In this document: one piece after another, positions 44,461 through 54,568 of the stretch | How the letters are laid out: the number at the start of each line of letters is the position of its first letter | Numbering within the stretch: position 1 is the first letter of the stretch | From: Pseudogemmobacter faecipullorum | GTDB lineage: Bacteria > Pseudomonadota > Alphaproteobacteria > Rhodobacterales > Rhodobacteraceae | Reading direction: 5' to 3' | NCBI RefSeq assembly: GCF_020539525.1 | Contig: NZ_JACDXX010000002.1 | Location: forward strand, 1 to 64,000 | Length of the DNA stretch: 64,000 nucleotides | Notes under the pieces: generated by a model | What the model saw: only the letters and a program-made list of their open reading frames with translations | Told to the model about the DNA's origin: nothing | Database searches by the model: none | Program-made: the position numbers and the translations under genes

Positions 44461-45654
44461 ATGAAAGCTCTTATCGCCCTTGTGCTGATGTTCACCCTGG
44501 CCGCCTGCGGCCAGCGCGGTACCTTCACCCTGGTGGAGGAGTTGCCGCCCGAAAAAGCAGCTATTGCCGAGCAGAGTGCAACGCGGATGGCAATTTACGT
44601 CGGCACTTCGCGGCTTGAGGAAAACGGCGAATTTGGCTTTGGCCGCGCGGCTGTGGCGAGCTTCCTGCGCTATGATATTCTGGTGCCGGCCAATCATAAG
44701 GCGGGTGAGGTGACCTGGCCGCGCAATCTGCGCCGGGCGGATCCGGCGACGGATTTCCTGACCCTGGCCGACCGCAAATTCCCCGATGCAAAAGCCTTCC
44801 AGAGCGATCTGCGCGGTGCGCTGGGGCGGCGCGGGCAGCGCGATGTCGTGATCTATGTGCATGGTTTCAACAATACTATGGCCGAGAGCGTCTACCGTGT
44901 CGCGCAGATGCATCATGATCTGAAAGTCCCGGGTGTGGCGGTGCATTACGCCTGGCCCTCGCGCGGCTCGGCGCTGGGCTATGTCTATGACCGTGATTCC
45001 TCGCTCTATGGCCGTGACGGGCTGGAAGAGCTGATGAATCAGGTGGTCTCGGCCGGGGCCGAGCGGATCGTGATTGTGGCCCATTCCATGGGCGGGGCGC
45101 TGACGATGGAGACCCTGCGTCAGGCCTCGCTGCGTGGCGACAGCAAGGTGATGAGCCGGGTCGGCGGGGTGATCCTGATTTCTCCGGATCTTGATGTCGA
45201 TCTGTTCCGCGCTCAGGCGCGGGCGATGAAAACCCTGCCGCAGCCCTTCCTGATCTTTGGCAGCAACCGCGATTCCATCCTGAATCTTTCTTCGCGGCTG
45301 GCAGGCGCGCCCGACCGTCTGGGCAATCTGAAAGATCTGAGCGTGATAGCGGATCTGAAGGTCACCTATTACGACACCGCTGCCTATAGTTCGGGTTCGG
45401 GGCATAATAACCTCGGCACCTCGCCGGCGTTGCTGCAGCTGCTGGGCGGGATCTCAAACCTTGATGCCGCCTTCCGGGCCGAGGCCGATTCACGGGTGGG
45501 GCTGCTGCCCGGAGTGGTGCTGACGCTGCGCAATGCGACCGGTATCGTGCTCTCGCCGGTTGAGGCAGTCGCCTCGGGCACAGAGCGGGCGCGACAGCGA
45601 TATCGCAGCGACAGCACCAGCACAGAGATTGCCCCGCGCTCTGTGGCGAATTAG
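44461..45654 (+). CDS. alpha/beta-hydrolase lipoprotein (DUF900 type)
   Basis: The 397 residues start with a lipoprotein signal ending L-A-A-C, so the protein is likely anchored in the membrane after position 16. The hydrolase domain contains V-I-Y-V-H-G-F-N-N near residue 130 and the nucleophile elbow V-A-H-S-M-G-G-A near 203, typical of DUF900 esterase-like proteins. The substrate is unknown. ATG 44461 gives the lipoprotein signal; longer in-frame starts do not. Confidence 0.85.
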   Translation: MKALIALVLMFTLAACGQRGTFTLVEELPPEKAAIAEQSATRMAIYVGTSRLEENGEFGFGRAAVASFLRYDILVPANHKAGEVTWPRNLRRADPATDFLTLADRKFPDAKAFQSDLRGALGRRGQRDVVIYVHGFNNTMAESVYRVAQMHHDLKVPGVAVHYAWPSRGSALGYVYDRDSSLYGRDGLEELMNQVVSAGAERIVIVAHSMGGALTMETLRQASLRGDSKVMSRVGGVILISPDLDVDLFRAQARAMKTLPQPFLIFGSNRDSILNLSSRLAGAPDRLGNLKDLSVIADLKVTYYDTAAYSSGSGHNNLGTSPALLQLLGGISNLDAAFRAEADSRVGLLPGVVLTLRNATGIVLSPVEAVASGTERARQRYRSDSTSTEIAPRSVAN

Positions 45655-45686
45655 ACCAAGGGCATCACGCCTGAGGATGATTTGCC

Positions 45687-46841
45687 ATGACCGCTCGCCC
45701 GCCTGTCGATCCCGTTGCTCTGACCGCTGCCCTGATCCGCTGCAATTCGGTTACCCCGGCTGAGGGGGGGGCGCTGGTCCTGCTCGAAGAGCGGCTGAGT
45801 GCTGCGGGGTTCAGCTGCACCAGAGTGGATCGCGGCGGGATCTCCAATCTCTTTGCCCGCTGGGGGCTGAAAGGGGCGAACCGCTCTTTTGGCTTTAACG
45901 GCCATACCGATGTGGTGCCGGTGGGCGACCGCAATGCCTGGACGGTGGATCCTTTCGGTGCCGAAGAGAAAGACGGCTGGCTTTATGGCCGGGGGGCAGC
46001 CGATATGAAATCGGGGGTGGCGGCCTATGTCGCGGCGGCGATTGATCTCGTGCAGAATAATCCTCCCGATGGCGCGCTGGTTCTGACCATCACCGGCGAT
46101 GAGGAGGACGTGGCCGAAGACGGCACCGTCGCGCTGCTCGACTGGATGGCGGCCAATGGCGAGCGGATGACGCATTGCCTCGTCGGCGAGCCGACCTGCC
46201 CGGACACAATGGGCCAGATGATGAAAATCGGCCGCCGTGGCTCGCTGACCGCCTGGTTCACCGCCGAAGGGGTGCAGGGCCATTCCGCCTATCCGCATCG
46301 CGCGAAAAACCCGATGACGGCGCTGGTAAAGCTGATGGCACGGCTGGAGGAAAAGCCGCTGGATGAAGGATCGGATCATTTCGATGCCTCGACGCTGGCG
46401 ATCACCACCATCGACTGCGGCAATCCGGCCACCAATGTGATCCCGGCACGCGGCCAGGCGACGGTGAATATTCGCTATAATGATCTTCATACCGGCGAGA
46501 GTCTTGCCGCCTGGATCGGGGGCCATGTCCGTGCGACTGAGGCTGAAACCGGGGTGAAGATCACCGCGACAGTTAAATCCTCGGGCGAAAGTTTTGTGAC
46601 CCCGCCCGGAGATTTCTCGGAGCTGATCCGTAAATCGGTGCTGGCCGAGACCGGCGTCAGCCCGGAATATTCCACTTCCGGCGGCACGTCGGATGCGCGT
46701 TTCGTCAAGGATCATTGCCCGGTGGTCGAGTTCGGCCTGGTGGGCAAAACCATGCATCAGGTGGATGAACGGGTTGAGATAGCGCAGATCCACCAGCTCA
46801 AGGCGATTTATGCCCGGATCCTGAAAGATTACTTCGCGTGA
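45687..46841 (+). CDS. dapE: succinyl-diaminopimelate desuccinylase
   Basis: DapE removes succinate from N-succinyl-LL-diaminopimelate on the way to lysine and peptidoglycan. The 384 residues have the zinc-peptidase blocks G-H-T-D-V-V-P near residue 70, G-A-A-D-M-K near 101, G-D-E-E near 135 and G-G-T-S-D-A-R-F near 330. The stop overlaps the GTG of the GNAT gene. Confidence 0.95.
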   Translation: MTARPPVDPVALTAALIRCNSVTPAEGGALVLLEERLSAAGFSCTRVDRGGISNLFARWGLKGANRSFGFNGHTDVVPVGDRNAWTVDPFGAEEKDGWLYGRGAADMKSGVAAYVAAAIDLVQNNPPDGALVLTITGDEEDVAEDGTVALLDWMAANGERMTHCLVGEPTCPDTMGQMMKIGRRGSLTAWFTAEGVQGHSAYPHRAKNPMTALVKLMARLEEKPLDEGSDHFDASTLAITTIDCGNPATNVIPARGQATVNIRYNDLHTGESLAAWIGGHVRATEAETGVKITATVKSSGESFVTPPGDFSELIRKSVLAETGVSPEYSTSGGTSDARFVKDHCPVVEFGLVGKTMHQVDERVEIAQIHQLKAIYARILKDYFA

Positions 46842-47257
46842 TCCGCATTGCGCTGACCGATGACCTCGCCGCCTGTCGCCTGATCCGGCGGCGGGTGTTC
46901 ATCGAAGAGCAGAATGTCTCCGAAGCCGATGAGCTCGACGATCTGGACGGGGTGGCACTGCATCTGCTGGCCAGGGATCAGACCGGGCCGCTCGGCACGG
47001 CGCGGCTGCTGATCGGGGGGGAAACCGGCAAGATCGGCCGGGTGGCGGTGCTGCAGCAGGCTCGGGGCAGGGGCCTGGGCCAGGCGCTGATGCGCGAGGC
47101 CATCGCCGTGCTGCGTGCCCGTCCGGGGGTGAAAAAGGCAAAGCTCGGGGCGCAGCTGCATGCGCTGGGATTTTATGAGGCCCTCGGCTTTGTGGCCTTT
47201 GGTCCCGAGTACGATGATGCCGGTATTGCGCATCGTGATATGGAACTGACGCTCTGA
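46838..47257 (+). CDS. GNAT-family N-acetyltransferase (ElaA/GCN5-like)
   Basis: The 139 residues form one acetyltransferase domain. R-R-x-V-F-I-E-E-Q-N-V near residue 19, I-G-R-V-A-V-L near 71, and the acetyl-CoA loop [11 protein letters not shown] near 78 are typical. The start is GTG at 46838, overlapping the dapE stop (GTGA). The substrate is unknown; the coupling to dapE is common in Rhodobacteraceae. Confidence 0.88.
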   Translation: MIRIALTDDLAACRLIRRRVFIEEQNVSEADELDDLDGVALHLLARDQTGPLGTARLLIGGETGKIGRVAVLQQARGRGLGQALMREAIAVLRARPGVKKAKLGAQLHALGFYEALGFVAFGPEYDDAGIAHRDMELTL

Positions 47258-47320
47258 TCCTTTACCTCTGGCCTTTGCGGGGGTAATCCCTCCTCGTCCC
47301 GCTCTCGAGAGGCTTTTTCC

Positions 47321-49879
47321 ATGTCGCGCTACGAACCTTCGGTCATCGAACAGAAATGGCAAACCGCCTGGAAAGAGGCCGGGGTCTTTACCGCGAAAGC
47401 TGATGCGTCAAAGCCGAAATATTACGTGCTTGAGATGTTCCCCTATCCGTCGGGGCGCATCCATATGGGCCATGTGCGCAATTACACCATGGGCGATGTG
47501 GTGGCGCGCTTTAAATCCTCCTGCGGCTTCTCGGTTCTGCATCCGATGGGCTGGGACGCTTTCGGCATGCCTGCCGAGAATGCGGCGATGGAGCGGGGCG
47601 GTCATCCCAAAGACTGGACATATGATAATATCGCGGTGATGAAGGGGCAGATGAAGCCGCTTGGCCTGTCGATTGACTGGAGCCGCGAATTCGCCACCTG
47701 TGACCCGGAATATTACGGCCAGCAGCAGGCAATGTTCCTCGATATGCTGGAAGCGGGCCTCGTCTATCGCAAGGCCGCCGTGGTGAACTGGGATCCGGTC
47801 GATATGACGGTTCTGGCCAATGAGCAGGTCGAGAATGGTCGTGGCTGGCGCTCGGGCGCGCTGGTCGAGCGCAAAGAGCTGACCCAGTGGTTCTTCAAAA
47901 TCTCGGATATGGCCGATGACCTTCTGGCATCGCTGGAGGGGCTGGAAAACTGGCCCGAGAAAGTCCGGCTGATGCAGGCGAACTGGATCGGCAAGAGCCA
48001 GGGGCTGCAATTTGCCTTCGACCTCGTCGATGCGCCTGCCGGCCATGAAAAACTCGAGGTCTATACCACCCGTCCCGACACGCTCTGGGGCGCAAGCTTT
48101 GCCGGGATCTCGGTCGATCACCCGCTGGCGAAGCTGCTGGCCGGGAAAAACCCGGCGATTGCTGATTTTGCCGCTGAATGCCGCAAGGGCGGCACCACCG
48201 CCGAAGAGATCGAGACCGCCGAGAAAGTCGGCTTTGACACCGGGCTGCGGGTGAAACATCCGCTTGACCCTGCGGTCGAGCTGCCGGTCTGGATCGCCAA
48301 TTTCATCCTGATGGATTACGGCACCGGCGCTATCTTCGGCTGCCCGGCGCATGACCAGCGCGATTTCGAATTCGCCAGCAAATATGGCCTGTCGATCACC
48401 CCGGTCTTCGTGGCTGAGGGCGGTGAAGAGGCCGTCCTGAGCGAGCCCTTCGTGCCCGCCAAATCTGAGCGCGTAGAGTTCATCCGTAATGTCGCGGGCG
48501 AGGCGGTGAAAACCGGCGAGCAGGCGATTGTCGATGCCATCGCTCTGGCCGAGGAAAAAGGCTTTGGCAAAGGCGTGACCAAGTTCCGCCTGCGCGACTG
48601 GGGCCTGTCGCGTCAGCGCTACTGGGGCTGCCCGATTCCGGTCGTGCATTGCCCGGATTGCGGCGTGGTGCCCGAGAAGAAAGCAAATCTGCCGGTTGAG
48701 CTGCCCTATGATGTGACTTTCGATCGTCCGGGCAATCCGCTCGATCGTCACCCGAGCTGGCGCGATACTTCCTGCCCGGCCTGTGGCCAGGCGGCGAAAC
48801 GTGAAACCGATACGATGGACACGTTTGTGGACAGCTCGTGGTATTATGCCCGCTTCACCAGCCCGCGTGCCACCACGCCGACCGAGGCGGGCGAGGCGGA
48901 GTACTGGATGAATGTCGACCAGTATATCGGCGGCATCGAACATGCGATTCTGCACCTGCTCTATTCGCGCTATTTTGCCCGGGCGATGAATGTCACCGGC
49001 CATCTGCCTGCGAAATCGCGTGAGCCTTTCAGCGCCCTGTTCACGCAAGGCATGGTGACGCATGAAATTTATAAGACCAAAGATGCCAATGGCCGCCCGG
49101 TCTATCACCTGCCCGAAGATGTGATCCGTACGGAAAACGGCGTGACCCTGGCCGATGGCACGGTGGTTGAGGTCATCCCCTCGGCCAAGATGTCGAAATC
49201 CAAGAAAAACGTCGTCGATCCGATGTCGATCATCGCCTCTTACGGGGCCGATACGGCACGCTGGTTCGTGATGTCGGACAGCCCGCCCGAGCGTGACATT
49301 GAATGGACGGCTTCGGGGGCCGAGGGCAGCAATAAGCACCTCAGCCGGGTCTGGACGCTTTCGGACCGGGTGGCTGGCATGCCGGCGGATCACCAGGGCA
49401 GCGCGGATCTCGAGCTGCGCAAGGCGGCGGCCCGCGCGGTGGGTGAGGTGACGAAATCGATTGAGGGCTTTGCCTTCAATAAGGCCATCGCGGCGCTTTA
49501 CGGCTTTACCAATTTCATCGCCCGCGCCGATGCCTCGGCCCCGGTGATGCGCGAGGCTTTGCGCATACTGGCGCAGCTGATGCAGCCCATGACCCCGCAT
49601 CTCGCCGAAGAGGTCTGGGCGATGCAGGGCGGCGAGGGGCTTTGCGCCCTGGCCCCCTGGCCGAAGGCCGATCCGGCGCTCCTCGTCGATGATACCGTTA
49701 CCCTGCCGATCCAGATCAATGGCAAACGCCGGGCGGAAATCAGCGTGCCGAAAGATATGGACAAGGCCGAGGTTGAAAAACTGGCGCTGGCCCATGAGGA
49801 TGTGGTGAAATTCCTTGCCGGCGAGCCGGTCAGGAAAATCATCGTAGTCCCGGGGCGTATCATCAATGTCGTCGTCTGA
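47321..49879 (+). CDS. leuS: leucyl-tRNA synthetase
   Basis: LeuS charges tRNA-Leu. The 852 residues hold the class I motifs [11 protein letters not shown] near residue 42 and K-M-S-K-S-K-K-N near 625, and the CP1 editing domain with T-T-R-P-D-T-L-W-G. The length fits the bacterial form. lptE begins before its stop and holA follows, a conserved order. Confidence 0.98.
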   Translation: MSRYEPSVIEQKWQTAWKEAGVFTAKADASKPKYYVLEMFPYPSGRIHMGHVRNYTMGDVVARFKSSCGFSVLHPMGWDAFGMPAENAAMERGGHPKDWTYDNIAVMKGQMKPLGLSIDWSREFATCDPEYYGQQQAMFLDMLEAGLVYRKAAVVNWDPVDMTVLANEQVENGRGWRSGALVERKELTQWFFKISDMADDLLASLEGLENWPEKVRLMQANWIGKSQGLQFAFDLVDAPAGHEKLEVYTTRPDTLWGASFAGISVDHPLAKLLAGKNPAIADFAAECRKGGTTAEEIETAEKVGFDTGLRVKHPLDPAVELPVWIANFILMDYGTGAIFGCPAHDQRDFEFASKYGLSITPVFVAEGGEEAVLSEPFVPAKSERVEFIRNVAGEAVKTGEQAIVDAIALAEEKGFGKGVTKFRLRDWGLSRQRYWGCPIPVVHCPDCGVVPEKKANLPVELPYDVTFDRPGNPLDRHPSWRDTSCPACGQAAKRETDTMDTFVDSSWYYARFTSPRATTPTEAGEAEYWMNVDQYIGGIEHAILHLLYSRYFARAMNVTGHLPAKSREPFSALFTQGMVTHEIYKTKDANGRPVYHLPEDVIRTENGVTLADGTVVEVIPSAKMSKSKKNVVDPMSIIASYGADTARWFVMSDSPPERDIEWTASGAEGSNKHLSRVWTLSDRVAGMPADHQGSADLELRKAAARAVGEVTKSIEGFAFNKAIAALYGFTNFIARADASAPVMREALRILAQLMQPMTPHLAEEVWAMQGGEGLCALAPWPKADPALLVDDTVTLPIQINGKRRAEISVPKDMDKAEVEKLALAHEDVVKFLAGEPVRKIIVVPGRIINVVV

Positions 49880-50399
49880 TCTGACCAGGCTGAAACGTCG
49901 TTCACTGCTTGCATTGCCGCTGGCGCTGGCCGCCTGCGGCTTTGCGCCGGCCTATGAAAAGGGCGGGCTGACTGAAGGCCTGTTCGGGACTGTGCGTGCC
50001 GCAGATCCCGACAGCAAAGAGGCCTTTGCCTATGTGCAGCGCATTGAAGAGCGGCTCGGGCGGCCTGAGCGGCGGCTCTATGATCTGGATTACACCATCA
50101 CCACCAACAGCATCGGCGTTGGCATCACCTCGGATAACCGCACCACGCGCTATAATCTTGAGGGGCGGATTTCCTATACGCTTCGCAATGCGGCGGGAGA
50201 GCATCTGGTGACCGGCACGGTGCAGAGCTTTACCGCCTTCTCGGCCACCGGCTCGACCGTGGCGATGCTGGCGGCGGAAGAGGATGCCCGGGTGCGGCTG
50301 ATGCGGATCCTTGCCGATCAGACCGTCTCGCGGCTGATGGCTGAGCTGGCGGTGCTCTATAAACAGGGCCGGATCACCGCCCCCGTTTCCGCGCGCTGA
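49866..50399 (+). CDS. lptE: LPS-assembly lipoprotein LptE
   Basis: LptE plugs the LptD barrel that inserts lipopolysaccharide into the outer membrane. The 177-residue protein has a lipoprotein signal with [10 protein letters not shown], then an LptE domain with Y-D-L-D-Y-T-I near residue 73 and G-R-I-S-Y-T-L near 100. Sequence conservation is low in this family, so the position between leuS and holA is important support. The start overlaps leuS by 14 bases. Confidence 0.9.
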   Translation: MSSSDLTRLKRRSLLALPLALAACGFAPAYEKGGLTEGLFGTVRAADPDSKEAFAYVQRIEERLGRPERRLYDLDYTITTNSIGVGITSDNRTTRYNLEGRISYTLRNAAGEHLVTGTVQSFTAFSATGSTVAMLAAEEDARVRLMRILADQTVSRLMAELAVLYKQGRITAPVSAR

Positions 50400-50402
50400 G
50401 CC

Positions 50403-51416
50403 ATGCTGCTGCGCGGGGTCGAGGCCCGGAATTATTTCGCAAAGCCGGATCCGAACCGGGCCGGGCTGCTGATCTTTGGCGCTGATGCCATGCGGGTGGC
50501 GATGAAGCGCCAGGAGGTGATCCTGGCGCTGATCGGCCGCGAGGGCGAGGGCGAGATGCGGCTCTCACGGCTCTCGGGCGGCGACCTGCGCCGCGACGGG
50601 GCGGCGCTTTCCGATGCGATGCGGGCCTCGGGGTTTTTCCCCGGTCAGCGCGTGGCCTTTGTCGAGGATGCCACCGATGGCCTGTCAGATGCGATCGGCG
50701 CGGCGCTGAAGGAATGGCGCGCGGGCGATGCGGTGATCGTGGTCACTGCGGGCGAGCTGAAAGGCAAATCGGCGCTGAAAACGCTGTTTGAGAAACATCC
50801 CCATGCGGTCTGCATCGGTCTTTATGATGATCCGCCGGGCCGCGATGAGATTGAGGCCGAGCTGAAGAAAGCCGGGCTGACGCAGATCAGCCCCGAGGCG
50901 ATGAATGATCTGAATACGCTGGCCCGGGCGCTCGATCCCGGCGATTTCCGCCAGACGCTTGAAAAGATTTCGCTTTATAAATGGCGCGATGCCACACCGC
51001 TGAGTCCGGCAGAGGTGGCCGCGCTGGCCCCCGCCACGATTGAGACCGAGGTGGATGAGCTGTTGAATGCGGTGGCCGAGGGTCAGGGACGCCAGGTCGG
51101 GCTGCTGATGCAGCGCATTTCCGGCCAGGGGGTTTTGCCGGTGACGCTCTGCATTCAGGCGCTCCGGCATTTTCGCAGCCTTTATATCGCCGCCTGTGAT
51201 CCCGGCGGGGCCTCGTCAGGGCTGATGAAAGCGCGGGTCTTCGGGCCGCGCCGCGACCGGATGCAGAATCAGCTGCGTCAATGGGGGGTGCGGACGCTGG
51301 AACCGGCGATTGCCGATCTGGTCGAGGCCGATCTCACTTTGCGCTCCAGCGCCGGGGTGCCGGGTCTGGCGCTGATGGAGCGGGTGCTTTTGCGCATCGC
51401 GATGATGCGGCGCTGA
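50403..51416 (+). CDS. holA: DNA polymerase III delta subunit
   Basis: HolA is the clamp-loader subunit that opens the beta sliding clamp. The 337 residues show Y-F-x-x-P-x-P near residue 14 with R-x-G-L-L-I-F-G, E-A-R-L in the middle as weaker pattern, and L-N-T-L-A-R-A-L near 177. The position after lptE confirms the assignment. Confidence 0.92.
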   Translation: MLLRGVEARNYFAKPDPNRAGLLIFGADAMRVAMKRQEVILALIGREGEGEMRLSRLSGGDLRRDGAALSDAMRASGFFPGQRVAFVEDATDGLSDAIGAALKEWRAGDAVIVVTAGELKGKSALKTLFEKHPHAVCIGLYDDPPGRDEIEAELKKAGLTQISPEAMNDLNTLARALDPGDFRQTLEKISLYKWRDATPLSPAEVAALAPATIETEVDELLNAVAEGQGRQVGLLMQRISGQGVLPVTLCIQALRHFRSLYIAACDPGGASSGLMKARVFGPRRDRMQNQLRQWGVRTLEPAIADLVEADLTLRSSAGVPGLALMERVLLRIAMMRR

Positions 51417-51461
51417 GACCGCAGCCGATTCGGATGCTGAAACCAGCGGGCCGGACAGAAA

Positions 51462-51483
51462 AGGGCGGGGAATTCCCCGCCCT
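51462..51483. terminator. hairpin between holA and the DUF3576 gene
   Basis: AGGGCGGGG and CCCCGCCCT form a nine-base perfect stem with loop AATT between the convergent genes. The flanking T-runs are broken. Confidence 0.6.
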
Positions 51484-51507
51484 GAATTATTCTTGCCAGA
51501 GAAAGGG

Positions 51508-52038
51508 TCAGAGCCGGCTGTCGCGGATCCGCAGCTGGCGGGCCCGGGTCAGAATCGCATCCTCAACCGCCCGCACCGTATCGGGCGAAACCGCGCCGCC
51601 ACCCTGGCTTTGCAGCGACAGGCGCAGGCTGCGCGCTTCCAGTGCCGGATCCTGGACATAGATCGTGGCACGATAGGCGCGGCCACCGCCCGGTGGGCGG
51701 CCATAGCCGGTGACGATCACGCCGGTGAAGGGATCGACGGTCTCAATCGGCAGGAAGTTCAGCACCTCAAGCGAGGCCTGCCAGAGGTATTTGTTCACCT
51801 CGACGGTCACATTGGGCTCGCGTGAGCTGAAAAGACCCCAGATCGTGCCGCTTTTCTGCCGGGCCTCGGCTTCACGCCGTGACATAGTGACCGGCGCTTT
51901 CTGCGTCTGGGCGAAGCGGGTCTCTGCGGCGCCGGACTGATCCTGGCGGGTCTCGCCATTTCCGAAGGTGCCGCAGGAGGCGAGACTAAGAAGCATCGCC
52001 CCGCTGAGCGCGAGACGCGCGGCCTTTGCCTGGAACAT
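51508..52038 (-). CDS. DUF3576 lipoprotein
   Basis: The 176 residues begin with a lipoprotein signal ending L-A-S-C-G. The mature part contains W-G-L-F-S, V-N-K-Y-L-W-Q-A-S-L-E-V-L-N-F-L-P, and D-P-F-T-G-V-I-V-T-G-Y-G near residue 110, the hallmarks of DUF3576. Function is unknown; it is probably an envelope protein of alphaproteobacteria. GGAGATCCCG precedes the ATG at 52038. Confidence 0.9.
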   Translation of the reverse strand: MFQAKAARLALSGAMLLSLASCGTFGNGETRQDQSGAAETRFAQTQKAPVTMSRREAEARQKSGTIWGLFSSREPNVTVEVNKYLWQASLEVLNFLPIETVDPFTGVIVTGYGRPPGGGRAYRATIYVQDPALEARSLRLSLQSQGGGAVSPDTVRAVEDAILTRARQLRIRDSRL

Positions 52039-52263
52039 CGGGATCTCCTGCTCAATATAGAAGGCTGTCTAACTGAGCGCCCTTAAGCGAACAAGGCTTT
52101 TTGCCTTGCTGTGGCGCCGGGGTGGCGCCCGGCAGCACAGAGAGGCGGGAGTGTGGCCGGAGAAGGGCACTGTGTCTTTGCTGCACCATCGCCTCGCCGT
52201 TTCATCCCTTTGACCGGCATGAAGATTGCAATCTGGCCCGCCGGGGCAGAAATACGATGCATA

Positions 52264-52289
52264 CCCAGATCGGATTCCCCTGATCTGGG
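52264..52289 (+). promoter_or_regulatory. inverted repeat in the porin leader
   Basis: CCCAGATC (52264-52271) and GATCTGGG (52282-52289) form a perfect eight-base inverted repeat with a ten-base spacer, 33 bases ahead of the porin start. It could be an mRNA-stabilising 5' hairpin or a protein site. Confidence 0.4.
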
Positions 52290-52321
52290 CGACATCCTTA
52301 GAAGATAATCGAGGGAAAACG

Positions 52322-53242
52322 ATGAAAAAGCTTCTTATCGCGACCACCGCTCTGGTTGCTGGCGCTTCGGCAGCCGCTGCAGACGTGACCATCTCGGGCT
52401 ACGGCCGTTTCGGTCTGGAATATGTTGAAGACCGCGGCGTTGGCCTGGAAGACACCCAGATCGCTTCGCGTCTGCGTCTGAACATCGACGCCACCACCGA
52501 AACCGATGTCGGCGTGACCTTCGGCGCTCGCCTGCGTTTCCAGAACAGCGACTCGGCTGGCGAAACCACCGGCAACCAGGCTCGTTTCTCGGTTGGCTAT
52601 GAAGGCCTGAACGTTCAGGTCGGCAACGTCGACACCCCGTGGGACTCGGTTGGCCTGACCTATGACTCGGAAATGGGCTTCCAGGATTCGTCCTTCGGCG
52701 ACGCACAGGCTCCGTTCTTTGCATACAATTCGACTGGCGACGCAGCGCTTGACGGTTATACCGGCATTGCAGCAACCTATTCGATCTCGGGTGTGAACCT
52801 GTATTTCGCATATGTTGATCCGGACCAGACCATCGACAACCCGCTGGGCTTCGAAGAAGAAATCAGCATCGCGGCTGACTGGACCAATGGCCAGATCTCG
52901 GTTGCTGCTGCCATCCTGAAGGACGGTGCTGGTATCGCAGACAACGACCAGTTCTTCCTCGGCGGTGCATATTCGTTCGGCGACGCAAAAGTCGGCCTGA
53001 ACTACTATGACTACGACCTGGCTGACTCGAACCAGGTTACCCTCTACGGTAACTATGCATTCGGCGCGACCACCCTGCGTGCATACGTTTCGGAAATGGA
53101 CATCCCGGGCGTTGACACCGACACCGCATACGGCATCGGCGCTGACTACTCGCTCGGCGAAGGCGCTCGTCTGTCGGGCTCGATCCAGTCGGGCTTCGCT
53201 GGCGAAAACGTTGCTGACGTTGGCGTCCGCTTCGACTTCTGA
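52322..53242 (+). CDS. outer-membrane porin (Rhodobacter type)
   Basis: The 306-residue protein has a signal peptide (about 1-20, M-K-K-L-L-I-A-T-T-A-L), cleaved before D-V-T-I-S-G-Y-G-R-F-G. The mature part shows alternating barrel strands, abundant Asp and Gly, few basic residues, and a terminal Phe in V-R-F-D-F, the outer-membrane sorting signal. This matches the general porin of Rhodobacter. Codon use is strongly biased (GGC, GAC, TTC), as in highly expressed genes. Confidence 0.92.
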   Translation: MKKLLIATTALVAGASAAAADVTISGYGRFGLEYVEDRGVGLEDTQIASRLRLNIDATTETDVGVTFGARLRFQNSDSAGETTGNQARFSVGYEGLNVQVGNVDTPWDSVGLTYDSEMGFQDSSFGDAQAPFFAYNSTGDAALDGYTGIAATYSISGVNLYFAYVDPDQTIDNPLGFEEEISIAADWTNGQISVAAAILKDGAGIADNDQFFLGGAYSFGDAKVGLNYYDYDLADSNQVTLYGNYAFGATTLRAYVSEMDIPGVDTDTAYGIGADYSLGEGARLSGSIQSGFAGENVADVGVRFDF

Positions 53243-53266
53243 TCTGCAAAGATCCTGAGGTTAAGG

Positions 53267-53298
53267 AAAGAGCAGGCTTCGGCCTGCTCTTTTCTTTT
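53267..53298 (+). terminator. porin terminator with a UUCG tetraloop
   Basis: AAAGAGCAGGC and GCCTGCTCTTT form an 11-base perfect stem closed by the very stable C(TTCG)G tetraloop, followed by TCTTTTG. Confidence 0.85.
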
Positions 53299-53396
53299 GT
53301 CGCCCTGGCCTGACGCAAGCCTGGCTTTCGGGCGGGCTTGCTTTCCTTTGCCGGGCCGGCTCATTACTCTCAGCCGCAAGCAGAAGGAGAGGGCCG

Positions 53397-54053
53397 ATGT
53401 CACTGGCAGAGATCACCGCAAGGATCCGCGATTCCGAGGCAGAGGCAGGGCGCGCGCCCGGATCGGTCACGCTGATCGCCGTCTCAAAAGTGCAGCCTCC
53501 CGAACGGGTTGAGGCGGTTCTGGCCGAGGGGCAGCGGGTGTTCGGTGAGAATTATGTCCAGGAGGCCGGGTTTAAATGGCCAGGCTGGCGTCAGGAGTAT
53601 CCCGGGGTTCAGCTGCATATGATCGGGCCGTTGCAGACCAATAAGGTCAAGGTCGCGGTCGAGCTGTTTGACGTGATCCATACCCTCGACCGGCCCTCTC
53701 TGGCCGAGAAGCTGGCCCGGCTGGCCGAAACCCGTGGCAGCTCGCCCGATCTCTTCATTCAGGTCAATACCGGCGAAGAGGCGCAGAAAGCGGGAATTCT
53801 GCCCGGCCAGGCCGATGACTTCATCGCGGCCTGCCGGATGATGGGCCTGCCGGTGGTCGGGCTGATGTGTATCCCGCCCGAGGATGAGCATCCGGCGCCG
53901 CATTTCTCGATGCTGGCGGGGATTGCCGAACGCAACGGGCTGACCGGCCTGTCGATGGGGATGAGCAGCGATTTTCAGACCGCGATTGCCCATGGTGCCA
54001 CCCATGTGCGGGTTGGCAGCGCCCTTTTCGGATCGCGCGCCTATCAGAAATAG
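53397..54053 (+). CDS. YggS/PROSC-type pyridoxal-phosphate-binding protein
   Basis: This family binds PLP and controls vitamin B6 and amino-acid homeostasis, without a known enzymatic reaction. The 218 residues include I-A-V-S-K31 (PLP lysine), F-G-E-N-Y-V-Q-E near 50, H-M-I-G-P-L-Q-T-N-K near 77, and S-M-G-M-S-S-D-F near 190. The end overlaps the convergent L,D-transpeptidase gene by ten bases. Confidence 0.93.
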   Translation: MSLAEITARIRDSEAEAGRAPGSVTLIAVSKVQPPERVEAVLAEGQRVFGENYVQEAGFKWPGWRQEYPGVQLHMIGPLQTNKVKVAVELFDVIHTLDRPSLAEKLARLAETRGSSPDLFIQVNTGEEAQKAGILPGQADDFIAACRMMGLPVVGLMCIPPEDEHPAPHFSMLAGIAERNGLTGLSMGMSSDFQTAIAHGATHVRVGSALFGSRAYQK

Positions 54054-54568
54054 GGCACGATCAGCCGGGTCTGGCCGGGGATAATGGCCCTGGCAATCCG
54101 CAGCAGATCACGGCGGGCAAAAGCGATGCAGCCCGCCGTCGGCGCAACCCGCCGCCGCCATGTATGCAGAAAGATTGCCGAGCCCTTGCCGGGCCGGGCC
54201 TCGGGCCAGTTCCAGTCGGTCACCAGCACCAGATCATAAAGCGGATCGGCCCGGCGCAAAGCCTCATGCGAAAACGCATAGGGGGCGCGGACATGCTGAT
54301 TATAGGCCGTATCGCGGCTGTCATCGGACCAGAGATCCCCCGGCAAAATCGGCTGGGCCCAGGCCGGTACGGCGGTGCGGGGCAGGCGGTCGGGGCGGAA
54401 AAGCGCGCCCATGATCCGGTGCAGCCCGGCCGGAGTTGCGCCATCCCCCTCACGTTTATCACGCGTAATGCCGCTGCGGCCGATGGTGCAGGGGTAGCGG
54501 CGGCCCTGGAACCGCAGCCCGGTCGGGCTCAGCACCAGATCGGCGGGGCTCTGGCCGGGAAGGATCAC
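54044..54568 (-). CDS. L,D-transpeptidase (YkuD) family protein
   Basis: The 174 residues have the catalytic YkuD pattern H135-x(11)-C147, seen as F-L-H-T-W then T-A-G-C-I-A, which makes cross-links in peptidoglycan or attaches proteins. No signal peptide is visible, so either the start is further upstream or the protein is exported otherwise. The start is GTG at 54568, overlapping the ribA stop (GTGA), so the two are coupled. Confidence 0.85.
   Translation of the reverse strand: MILPGQSPADLVLSPTGLRFQGRRYPCTIGRSGITRDKREGDGATPAGLHRIMGALFRPDRLPRTAVPAWAQPILPGDLWSDDSRDTAYNQHVRAPYAFSHEALRRADPLYDLVLVTDWNWPEARPGKGSAIFLHTWRRRVAPTAGCIAFARRDLLRIARAIIPGQTRLIVPYF

Noticed and set aside
47408-49795. 795-codon open frame on the minus strand inside leuS
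   Set aside because: It is antisense to a fully conserved leucyl-tRNA synthetase and its translation has no recognisable domain.
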